In this document: positions 31,026 through 39,257 of the stretch, in pieces | Layout of the letters: every line of letters starts with the position of its first letter | Numbering within the stretch: position 1 is the stretch's first letter | Source: a bacterium | GTDB lineage: Bacteria > Chlamydiota > Chlamydiia > Chlamydiales > SM23-39 | Direction of reading: 5' to 3' | NCBI GenBank assembly: GCA_021811265.1 | Contig: JAJZPH010000012.1 | Location: forward strand, 1-44,248 | DNA length: 44,248 bases | Notes under the pieces: model-generated | Database searches by the model: none | Seen by the model: the letters and a program-made list of their open reading frames with translations, nothing else | Told to the model about the DNA's origin: nothing | Position numbers and translations under genes: made by a program

Positions 31026-33692
31026 ATGCTCTACGAAAAGTTCATCTCCTTTTTTTGTTTTTTAGCATTCAAAGCTCTTTGCCTGCGCTATCGGGTGGAA
31101 GTGAAAGGATTGGAAAAGCTAAAAAAAATAAAGTGGGAGAAGAAAAGCGGCATTCTCTTTTTGCCCAATCATCCCGCACATGTGGACCCTGTTCTCCTTT
31201 CATTGATCTTATGGCCACTGTTCCGCGTGCGTCCTTTGGTAGTGGAAAATGTCTATCGACAATCGGGCATTCATACCATCATGAAAATGGTAAGAGCGCT
31301 GAGCATTCCCAATCTGGAAACCTCTTTGAACGACCTCAAGATTGCAAAAGCTAAAGAGGTGGTAGAAGAGGTTATGCGGGGGTTGGAAAAGGGGGAAAAT
31401 TTTCTTCTCTACCCCAGTGGACGCCTAAAGCTGACGGGAAAGGAGATTCTGGGAGGTGCTTCGGCAGCTCATAATATTGTGGAAAGTTGTCCGGAGGCTC
31501 ACCTGGTTCTGATACGTACAACGGGCCTTTGGGGAAGCAGTTTTTCCAGGGCCTACGCAGGAAGATCTTTCGAATTTAAGAAAACCCTTGCACATGACCT
31601 TTGGAAATTGCTGCTCAATGGCATTTTTTTTATGCCGCGAAGAAATGTATGCATCGAAATCGAACCTGCAGGAGTAGATTTTCCATTCAAAAGCTCGAGG
31701 CTTGCGTTCAATCGCTATTTGGAAAGCTGGTACAATCGCTATCCAGTCGAGGGCAAGGTAGTAGATGCCGAGCCTTTGTATCGAGTATCTTATCTCTTTT
31801 GGAAAAAGGATTATCTTGAAGGAAAAAAAGAGGAAAAAGAGAGCAGACTTTCTAAAAAAGTATTTTCTTCTCAAACCGAAGAAGAGGTCTTTTCTGAGTT
31901 GGAGCGCATTTGTCCTCACACGGAAATTTCCCCAAAAATGGACCTTGCTACAGATTTGGGAATGGATTCTTTGGATATAGCCGAAATCATTGCCTTCTTA
32001 AGTCTTCGTTATGAAGTTGGAGAAATCCATCCGGAAAGCCTCAAAACAGTGCAAGATATTTTGGAAGTTGCAGAGGGGAAAAAAAAGAGGGAAATCAAAC
32101 AGGGCTCCTCTACTTTTCATTGGGCAAAAGAAAAAGGGAGGCCTTTTCCTATCCTCCCAGAAGGAAAAACGATTCCAGAAGCCTTCTTTTCCGTGAGCGA
32201 TCAAATGGAAGATTGTTTGGCCTGTGCAGATGATCTTATGGGGCCTATCAGTTATCGGAAACTCAAAATGGGTGTGATTGCCTTGGCAAAGGAGTTTTCA
32301 CAAATAGAGGGAGATTCTGTAGGTGTTCTGCTGCCCTCTTCTGTAGTAGTCTACATGGTCATTTTGGCACTCATGTTAGCAAAAAAAGTTCCAGTTCTTC
32401 TCAATTGGACGCTCGGCCCGCGCTATCTCAATCACATGATGGAGTTGGCGAACTTTCAGAAGGTTATTAGCTCTTGGCAGTTTTTGGAGAGGATCTCGAA
32501 TGTGGAGTTTGGCAACATTGCAAAAACCATTGTTTATCTAGAGGATCTCAAAAAAGAAATTTCCTTCATGGACAAACTCACCGCTTTTTTTCTCAGCACG
32601 AGAAAAACCTCTTACCTGTTAAAACATTTTGATCTTACCTCGCTGAGAGGAAACGACTGCGCAGTAATTTTATTTACGAGCGGAACGGAGGCGGCTCCCA
32701 AAGGAGTTCCTTTAAGCCATCAAAATATTCTTGCCAATCAAAGAGCAGCGCTCAAAAGCGAGCAGATGCAAAAAGAGGATGTCTTTTATGGCATTTTGCC
32801 TCCCTTTCACTCTTTTGGCTTTTCCGTTGTTGGCCTGCTGCCTATTTTGTCGGGAATCCGGGTTGTCTATGCTCCGGATCCCACAGACAGTTTTGCCCTG
32901 GCAGAGGGAATTGAAAGGTGGGGGGTAACTGTTTTTTGTTCTGCACCTTCCTTTTTGAAGGGACTTCTTCAGGCAGCTTCTAAAAAACAGCTCAAAAGCG
33001 TGCGTTTGTTCGTAACGGGAGCAGAAAAAGCAAGCGCTGACTTGTTTCGCAAAGTGGCCCTCATGGGAAATGGAGCGCCTCTGATCGAAGGATATGGCAT
33101 TACGGAATGCGCTCCCATGATCTCAATCAATCGACCTTGCCGACCGACCAAAGGGGTTGGACAACTTTTAGAGGGCGTGGAAGCCATCACCGTACATCCC
33201 GAGACAAAAAAACCTTTGCAAATGGGAGAAGAGGGTGAAATTTGCATCAGAGGAGAAAATGTGTTTTCGGGATATTTGGGAAAGGAAAAAAGTCCTTTTC
33301 TCCGGATCGATGGAAAGGAATGGTATGCTACAGGAGATTTGGGGTTTTTAGATAATGGATATTTGATTCTTTCTGGAAGACTGAAAAGATTTGCAAAAAT
33401 AGGCGGCGAAATGATTAGCTTGACGGGGCTGGAAGATGTGTTGATGGACGCCTTGGAAGAAGGGGAGGATCAGCCGACGATTGCTGTTTGCTCGAAGGAA
33501 AAAGAGGGGGATAAGTCCCTATTAGTTCTTTTTACGACCAAAGAACTGGAAAAAGAGAGGGTAAATAAAATTTTAAAGGATGCGGGCTTTAGTCGGCTTG
33601 TGAAGATTGCGGAAATCAAAAAAATTGAGCAGATCCCTCTGATGGCAGCCGGAAAGATCGATTACCGTTTTTTACAAAGTTTAATTGAATAG
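31026..33692 (+). CDS. aas: PlsC-ACP-AMP-ligase fusion (Aas-like acyltransferase / acyl-ACP synthetase, 888 aa)
   Basis: Three domains in order. Residues about 10-230 are a PlsC-type acyltransferase with the H-x4-D box in LPNHPAHVDP and the later LLYPSGRL. Residues about 265-345 are an acyl carrier protein domain with the phosphopantetheine Ser near 314 in DLGMDSLDIAEII. Residues about 375-880 are an AMP-binding acyl ligase with FTSGTEAAPKG near 550, EGYGITECAPM and YATGDLG. Classical Aas re-acylates lysophospholipids with ligase-activated fatty acid but borrows an external ACP; here a carrier domain is built in. ATG 31026, with AAGGGGG five bases upstream, is preferred to ATG 31008. cysS begins 9 bp downstream. 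Confidence 0.87.
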   Translation: MLYEKFISFFCFLAFKALCLRYRVEVKGLEKLKKIKWEKKSGILFLPNHPAHVDPVLLSLILWPLFRVRPLVVENVYRQSGIHTIMKMVRALSIPNLETSLNDLKIAKAKEVVEEVMRGLEKGENFLLYPSGRLKLTGKEILGGASAAHNIVESCPEAHLVLIRTTGLWGSSFSRAYAGRSFEFKKTLAHDLWKLLLNGIFFMPRRNVCIEIEPAGVDFPFKSSRLAFNRYLESWYNRYPVEGKVVDAEPLYRVSYLFWKKDYLEGKKEEKESRLSKKVFSSQTEEEVFSELERICPHTEISPKMDLATDLGMDSLDIAEIIAFLSLRYEVGEIHPESLKTVQDILEVAEGKKKREIKQGSSTFHWAKEKGRPFPILPEGKTIPEAFFSVSDQMEDCLACADDLMGPISYRKLKMGVIALAKEFSQIEGDSVGVLLPSSVVVYMVILALMLAKKVPVLLNWTLGPRYLNHMMELANFQKVISSWQFLERISNVEFGNIAKTIVYLEDLKKEISFMDKLTAFFLSTRKTSYLLKHFDLTSLRGNDCAVILFTSGTEAAPKGVPLSHQNILANQRAALKSEQMQKEDVFYGILPPFHSFGFSVVGLLPILSGIRVVYAPDPTDSFALAEGIERWGVTVFCSAPSFLKGLLQAASKKQLKSVRLFVTGAEKASADLFRKVALMGNGAPLIEGYGITECAPMISINRPCRPTKGVGQLLEGVEAITVHPETKKPLQMGEEGEICIRGENVFSGYLGKEKSPFLRIDGKEWYATGDLGFLDNGYLILSGRLKRFAKIGGEMISLTGLEDVLMDALEEGEDQPTIAVCSKEKEGDKSLLVLFTTKELEKERVNKILKDAGFSRLVKIAEIKKIEQIPLMAAGKIDYRFLQSLIE

Positions 33693-33700
33693 AGACAACA

Positions 33701-35122
33701 ATGGCTCTTTTAAAGTTATACAATACGGAAACGAAAAAAAAAGAAGAAGTGCAACAAAAAAAGAATCCCATTCTTCTCTATACCTGCGGCCCTACTGTCT
33801 ACGACTTTGCCCATATTGGAAATTTTCGTACCTATGTGTTTGAAGATTTTTTAAAACGAACACTGCTCTTTTTGGGATATAAAGTCCGCCATGTAATGAA
33901 TATCACAGATCTCGACGACAAAACAATTCGAGGTGCCAATCAAAAAAAAATATCTTTGCAGGAGTACACGGAGCCTTTCACAAAAGCTTTTTTTGAGGAT
34001 CTGTCTCTCATGCGGATTCTGCTCGCGGATGCCTATCCCTATGCTACGGATTACATTGGGGAGATAATTGCAATCATTCAAGATCTTCTCAAAAAAGCAA
34101 ATGCCTATATAGGAAATGACGGAAGTGTCTATTTTTCTCTTCGTTCTTTTCCAACCTATGGAAGGCTTTCTCATCTCAAACTGCAAGAGCTCAAAGAGGG
34201 AGCTTCTCAGCGCGTATGTGTGGATGAATATGACAAAGAGAGTGCTTCCGATTTTGTTTTGTGGAAAAGTTACGATGAAAAGCGCGATGGCCCGATTTAT
34301 TGGGAAAGCCCTTTTGGAAAGGGACGGCCTGGCTGGCACATGGAATGTAGCGCCATGGCGTTGAAGCTTCTTGGAAACACCATCGATATCCATTGCGGAG
34401 GGGTGGACAACATTTTTCCGCATCATGAGAACGAAATTGCCCAGTCGGAAAGCTACACCCGAGAGCCCTTTGTCCGCATCTGGGCCCATTCTGCCCATCT
34501 TCTCGTAGAGCAAAAAAAGATGTCAAAAAGCCTTGGCAATTTTTACACTGTGCGCGATCTGACGAAAAAGGGATATGGTGGTAGGGAAATTCGCTTTTTG
34601 CTCATGCAAGTCCACTATCGCATGCAGCTCAATTTCACACTGCTCGGACTCGATGCAGCCAGAGCGTCTTTGCAAAGGATGAAAGATTTTATACTTCGCT
34701 TGCGCACAGAAAAAAAAGAGGGGGTTTTTGGAAAGATCAAAGAGTGCCTGCAAGAGGCCGAAAGAGGGTTTACCACGGCTGTTGCAGATGACTTGAATAT
34801 TTCATCTGCTTTGAGCTTTCTTTTTGATTTGATACGAGAAGTGAACACTCTTTTTGACCAGGAACAGATCGGAAAAAAAGAATCGCAAGAGATACTAAAG
34901 TTTCTAGAAAGAATCGACCAGGTGTTGGGTTTTTTGCCCCTACAAGAAGAGGTAGAAGCAGTTCCCGAAGAGGTGCAAAAAGCTTTTGAAAAAAGAAATC
35001 AGGCCCGTGCCGAAAAGAATTGGAAAGATGCTGATTTTTTCCGCAAGCTGATTCAAGAGAAGGGATATCTAGTTGAGGATACTCCGCAAGGTGCTGTTTT
35101 GAAGAAAAGGGAAGTAGAATGA
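33701..35122 (+). CDS. cysS: cysteine--tRNA ligase
   Basis: Class I aminoacyl-tRNA synthetase, 473 residues. Cys29 in YTCGPTVYD and the later Cys in GWHMECSAM help bind the zinc that selects cysteine. HIGN is at 38-41, KKMSKSLGN near 270 and HHENEIAQSE are the signature elements. The C-terminal DALR-type helical domain follows. ATG start 9 bp after the acyltransferase gene. Its stop overlaps the next gene's start (ATGA). Confidence 0.95.
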   Translation: MALLKLYNTETKKKEEVQQKKNPILLYTCGPTVYDFAHIGNFRTYVFEDFLKRTLLFLGYKVRHVMNITDLDDKTIRGANQKKISLQEYTEPFTKAFFEDLSLMRILLADAYPYATDYIGEIIAIIQDLLKKANAYIGNDGSVYFSLRSFPTYGRLSHLKLQELKEGASQRVCVDEYDKESASDFVLWKSYDEKRDGPIYWESPFGKGRPGWHMECSAMALKLLGNTIDIHCGGVDNIFPHHENEIAQSESYTREPFVRIWAHSAHLLVEQKKMSKSLGNFYTVRDLTKKGYGGREIRFLLMQVHYRMQLNFTLLGLDAARASLQRMKDFILRLRTEKKEGVFGKIKECLQEAERGFTTAVADDLNISSALSFLFDLIREVNTLFDQEQIGKKESQEILKFLERIDQVLGFLPLQEEVEAVPEEVQKAFEKRNQARAEKNWKDADFFRKLIQEKGYLVEDTPQGAVLKKREVE

Positions 35123-36039
35123 AAGGGTGGCTTTTTTTCTTTCTTTTTCCGCTGCTTTTAATGGGAGCAGAAGAGAAAAGAGGCGTTTTTGTTCCTCATT
35201 GTGAACAAGGAGATTCTTATATTTCAGGGGATGGATTTAAAGAAATCTGTGATTTTGCCTACGACAAAACAAATAGCTTCGATCCCCTGCTCGTGCGAGA
35301 GGGAGAGCTTGTTTTCGTGGATAGAGACATGCTTCGAAGCTTTTTTTCCAAAGTCCATCCCAGAATTTCCCATCGCTACATCCTTGTAACTCATAACGGT
35401 GGCTACAGAAAAGGAGGCTCTATCCCTGGTCCTTATTATCTTTTTTTAAATGACGAGAAGATTATCGCCTGGTTTGGAAGCAATCCAACGCTGAAGCATC
35501 CCAAGCTTGTGGGACTGCCTCTGGGTCTGGAGAGTTCTCTTTGGAAGGATGGCAATATCAATTTCTATTACGATGCAATAGCAAAAGCACCCCAGGTGCG
35601 CAAGCATCTACTTTACGTGAATTTTTCACTAAAGAATGATCCTCTCTTGCGGCTTCCGGTCTTTTTTTCTTTTGCCGATAAGCCCTTTTGCTGCGTAGCC
35701 AATGAAAATGGATTTATCAACTATTTGCAGGGAATTTCCGAATCTAAATTTATCCTATGCCCTCCCAGCAAGAGTGGAGATAGCTTTCGCGTATGGGAAG
35801 CCTTAATTTTAGGCAGCATTCCCATTGTGCAGAGTTCTGTTTTAGATGAGCTCTATGCGCAACTGCCTGTGGTGATTATTCAGGAGTGGAGCGAAATTAC
35901 AGAAGAATTTTTGGAAAACAAGTATCAGGAAATGGGGAAAAAACAGTTTTCCTATCAAAAGCTTTTTGCTTCTTATTGGAAAAAGAGAATTCAGGAGTTT
36001 TCTCATCGTAAGGCAGTTGCTAAGGGGGCTTCTTTGTGA
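35119..36039 (+). CDS. exostosin-like (GT47-type) glycosyltransferase, exported (306 aa)
   Basis: Residues 1-16 form a signal peptide or membrane anchor (GWLFFFLFPLLLMG). Near residue 215 lies the run FILCPPSKSGDSFRVWEALI followed by LGSIPIVQSSVLDELYAQLP. It matches the exostosin C-terminal pattern (P-x-G-x-D-x-x-R-x-WEAL-x-x-G-x-IPV), followed by VVIIQEWSEI. Such enzymes transfer sugars from nucleotide donors to glycan chains. It overlaps cysS upstream (ATGA) and the GT2 paralogue downstream (GTGA), so it is translationally coupled to both. The acceptor is unknown. Its placement between two GTs suggests one surface-glycan pathway. Confidence 0.75.
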   Translation: MKGWLFFFLFPLLLMGAEEKRGVFVPHCEQGDSYISGDGFKEICDFAYDKTNSFDPLLVREGELVFVDRDMLRSFFSKVHPRISHRYILVTHNGGYRKGGSIPGPYYLFLNDEKIIAWFGSNPTLKHPKLVGLPLGLESSLWKDGNINFYYDAIAKAPQVRKHLLYVNFSLKNDPLLRLPVFFSFADKPFCCVANENGFINYLQGISESKFILCPPSKSGDSFRVWEALILGSIPIVQSSVLDELYAQLPVVIIQEWSEITEEFLENKYQEMGKKQFSYQKLFASYWKKRIQEFSHRKAVAKGASL

Positions 36040-37601
36040 AGAGAAATCTTTGGATTTTTTCAATCGTTGTGCTCATCTTTCTTTTGGTCTTGATGGGGAA
36101 GAGAATTCAAAGTGTTTTTTCTATCTTTCACAATTCCTCTGCGAAGAATACAAAAGTCTATCAACACCCCGTCTTACGCCACAATTCTTTTGTCGTTCTG
36201 CTCATCTCTTACGGAAACATAGAAAAGACAAAAGAGAGCCTTCGATCGATTTTTGAACAAAACTATCGCAACCTGCGCGTTCTTTTTGTGAATCAAAATA
36301 GGACACAACTCGCTCCCATTCAAGAACTCATCGAAAACTATCATCAACAGCACCGAGTCTTTTTTCTGAAGGAGTTTCCGGGAAGCCAAGAGCTCCAAAA
36401 CATCTACAATGCAATCCTTTCTTGCCAAGATCGAGAAATTGTCATTTTGATGAAGGAGGGAGATTTTTTTGCCCATGATTGGGTCCTTTCCTCTTTAGAT
36501 CAGGTCTATGCCAACCCCGATGTTTGGCTTTCTTATGGAAGACATCTTTTGATACCCAGTTACTCTCCATCAGGGGAAAAACCTTTTACCATGTCTGACA
36601 TCATCAAGAAAAAACAGAGAAAAAGAACTTCATTTGACTTTGGTCTCAAATCTTTTTATGCAGCCCTTGGCAAGAAAGTGATGCTGCAAGATCTTTTAGT
36701 GGAGGGAGGGTTTTATTTTTCTATAGAAGATTTTGTCATTATGATGCCGATGCTTGAGATGGCCTCCTCGCATATTGCCTATCTTTCTGACATACACTAT
36801 CTAGAACAATCAGAACCAGTTCTCTCTCAAGAAAAAAAGATGGTACAGACGTTTCTAAAGCCCTATTTTCTCCAAAATTTTAAAAAATCAGAGCCTTATC
36901 CTACCTTAGGACCAACTCTTTTTGCAGAAGAAAAAGGTGAAATGTCCACAGATCTACTCATCATTTCCCAAAGTCCTGAGCGTCTTATTTCTACTCTGCA
37001 ATCGGAGCGGGAAAACCTTTCAGATATTAGCAAGATTTTTGTGGTGATTCCCCAGAAGACAGATTTTTTTGCAGAGGTGGAAAAGCGATTCCCTTATGTC
37101 CTTTTTATCGAAAATCCTGAAAAAAATATCAGACCGCTTTTGCACAAAATCTTGTCTCGAAGCAGTGCCAGGTTTTTCCTTTGTACCACCGATCAATATG
37201 TTTTCAAAAAAAAGGTGGACCTAAAAGAGTGTGTACCTCTGCTCGCAGAAACGAAAGCGAGAGGATTTTATTTTGGCCTGGGCGAAGATGTTTCTTTTTG
37301 CTTGCGCGGTGGTTTTGAGCAGAAGCTGCCAAGACACATCCTTGCTTTAAATGAAAATGTTAGAGCTTGGGAGTGTCTGGAGAATGCATGTGGAGACTGG
37401 GCATTTCCCGACGGATTTGCCATGGCTCTGTATGAAAGAGAAGTTTTGAAAAGAAACATTGAATTATTGAATTTTCAAACGATAGAAGAGATGGAAAAAA
37501 ATTGGTCGCTACTCGTCCAGGAGAGAAGAGTGGGTCTTTTTCTCAAACAGACGGTTGTGGGCAGGGCTCAAGATTCTTCTGGCTTCATCAAGGGAAAGTA
37601 G
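36036..37601 (+). CDS. membrane-anchored GT2-like paralogue with degenerate Asp motif (521 aa)
   Basis: Same architecture as the protein at 28783: one N-terminal membrane helix (residues about 4-21), a GT2-like domain (FVVLLISYGNIEKTKESLRS, then QDREIVILMKEGDFFAHDWV), and a second GT-like half from near residue 305 (STDLLIISQSPERL). Where the paralogue has YIDDGSSDG, this protein reads FVNQNRTQ, so the usual first Asp pair is gone. It may have lost catalysis and act as a partner, or use other residues. GTG start overlapping the exostosin-like gene. Its 3' end overlaps lysS convergently by 34 bp. Confidence 0.72.
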   Translation: MKRNLWIFSIVVLIFLLVLMGKRIQSVFSIFHNSSAKNTKVYQHPVLRHNSFVVLLISYGNIEKTKESLRSIFEQNYRNLRVLFVNQNRTQLAPIQELIENYHQQHRVFFLKEFPGSQELQNIYNAILSCQDREIVILMKEGDFFAHDWVLSSLDQVYANPDVWLSYGRHLLIPSYSPSGEKPFTMSDIIKKKQRKRTSFDFGLKSFYAALGKKVMLQDLLVEGGFYFSIEDFVIMMPMLEMASSHIAYLSDIHYLEQSEPVLSQEKKMVQTFLKPYFLQNFKKSEPYPTLGPTLFAEEKGEMSTDLLIISQSPERLISTLQSERENLSDISKIFVVIPQKTDFFAEVEKRFPYVLFIENPEKNIRPLLHKILSRSSARFFLCTTDQYVFKKKVDLKECVPLLAETKARGFYFGLGEDVSFCLRGGFEQKLPRHILALNENVRAWECLENACGDWAFPDGFAMALYEREVLKRNIELLNFQTIEEMEKNWSLLVQERRVGLFLKQTVVGRAQDSSGFIKGK

Positions 37602-39145
37602 ATCACATCTCTGATGGATTTTGCCTCCGTAAAAATAATAGCAAGACGATCGATTCCAATGCCAAAACCTCCAGTAGGAGGCATTCCTTGGCAGATAGCT
37701 TCGATGAATTCTTCATCGAGAGGAGCCTCTTCGTCTTTTCCTATTTTCTTGTCTTCTTGCTCAGTCAAAAGTTTTCTTTGGAGAACGGGGTCATTGAGCT
37801 CAGTGTAGGCATTGCAAATTTCGGTTCCATTGATGAAACTTTCAAAGCGTTCGACAAGACCCTGTTTTTTTGCAGATTCTTCTCGATGGAGTTTACATAG
37901 AGGCGTTGTTTCGATGGGATGGTCGGTGATGTGGTGGGGAGTGATGAGCTTTTTCGATACGAATTCGTCAAACAAAGTAGCAATCAAAATGCCACGAGGA
38001 GCCTCTTTTACAGCCCTTTCATCGACTTTGGCCTCAGTGAGCAGATGACGCCGCATCTGATCATCGTTCATCTGATCCACATCGATCTTTGCATAGTGGC
38101 GGATACTTTCCTTCATGGTCATTCGTGTCCAAGGAGGGCGAATGTTGATGATGTGAAAGCCTCCTTCTGGATTTGGAAAGGGGATCTCACAGGTCCCAAG
38201 GAGTTTTAAAGCGATCTCTTCGACCAATGATTCAATGAAATGAAGAACATCATTGTAATCCCAATAGGCAGAATAAGCTTCCAAAAGTGTGAATTCAGGG
38301 TTGTGCGTTTTATCGATACCTTCATTACGGAAAACCTTTCCGATTTCAAAAACCTTTTGAAGACCGCCGACGATCAGTTTTTTCAACGTAGTTTCGAGCG
38401 AGATGCGCAAAAACATCTCCTGATGCAATGCCAAAAGATTGGTCTTGAATGGTTTTGCTTCTGCTCCTCCATAGGTGGTTTGGAGAATTGGCGTTTCCAC
38501 TTCTAGAAAACCCGCTGTTTGCAAGAAGTTGCGGATGATCTTTACCATTTGGCTTCTCTTGATGAAACGTTCGCGGCTTTCTGGGTTAGAAAGCAGATCG
38601 AGCCAGCGTTTGCGGTATCTGAGTTCTGGATCGACAAGGCCGCCATGCTTGTCAGGCAGAGGTAGTAGCGACTTGCAAAGAAGCGTTACTTTTTTTGCAA
38701 AGAGGGTGATTTCGCCTGTATGGGTGCGGAACAGATTGCCCTCCACTCCCACAATGTCGCCGAGGTCGATCTTTTTTTCTATGAATTTTATATGGGACAA
38801 AGGCTCTTTGCTTTTTGCGGGATCGTAGCCATCGACTACAGTCTCTTCGCGGTTGCACATGAATTGGAGGCGTCCTGTTTCATCTTGCAGGTGGGCAAAA
38901 GCATTTTTCCCCATAGGACGAAAGAGTACGAGACGGCCGGCGATCTTGACCAGAGGTGTCTTGCCAGAGGCAGCATCCTCGCTATTTCCAATGGGTTCAT
39001 CTTTGTACTGCTGTAGGATGGTCGCGGTAGAATGATCGGGTTGATACGAATGAGGGTAGGGGTCGACCTCTAGATTGCGAATATCTTCCAATTTTTTTGA
39101 ACGAATGTGAAATTCTTCTAGCTCATGATATTTCGGCAGATGCAT
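37568..39145 (-). CDS. lysS: lysine--tRNA ligase (class II)
   Basis: Class II LysRS. An N-terminal OB-fold anticodon-binding domain (residues about 60-190: VKIAGRLVLFRPMGKNAFAH, DIVGVEGNLFRTHTGEI). The catalytic core has motif 2 FRNEGIDKTHNPEFT and motif 3 GFGIGIDRLAII near the C-terminus. About 525 residues. I prefer ATG 39145 to the GTG at 39169. The last 34 bp overlap the opposite-strand glycosyltransferase gene. Confidence 0.95.
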   Translation of the reverse strand: MHLPKYHELEEFHIRSKKLEDIRNLEVDPYPHSYQPDHSTATILQQYKDEPIGNSEDAASGKTPLVKIAGRLVLFRPMGKNAFAHLQDETGRLQFMCNREETVVDGYDPAKSKEPLSHIKFIEKKIDLGDIVGVEGNLFRTHTGEITLFAKKVTLLCKSLLPLPDKHGGLVDPELRYRKRWLDLLSNPESRERFIKRSQMVKIIRNFLQTAGFLEVETPILQTTYGGAEAKPFKTNLLALHQEMFLRISLETTLKKLIVGGLQKVFEIGKVFRNEGIDKTHNPEFTLLEAYSAYWDYNDVLHFIESLVEEIALKLLGTCEIPFPNPEGGFHIINIRPPWTRMTMKESIRHYAKIDVDQMNDDQMRRHLLTEAKVDERAVKEAPRGILIATLFDEFVSKKLITPHHITDHPIETTPLCKLHREESAKKQGLVERFESFINGTEICNAYTELNDPVLQRKLLTEQEDKKIGKDEEAPLDEEFIEAICQGMPPTGGFGIGIDRLAIIFTEAKSIRDVIYFPLMKPEES

Positions 39146-39257
39146 AGTTCCCGACTTTGTTTCTCGCACTTATATCATGAGAGAATTGGCAAAGGCAATG
39201 AGCTTTTTTCGCATTCATTATAAAAACTCAAACTGTTTAGTCTTCAATGGGTTGTTC

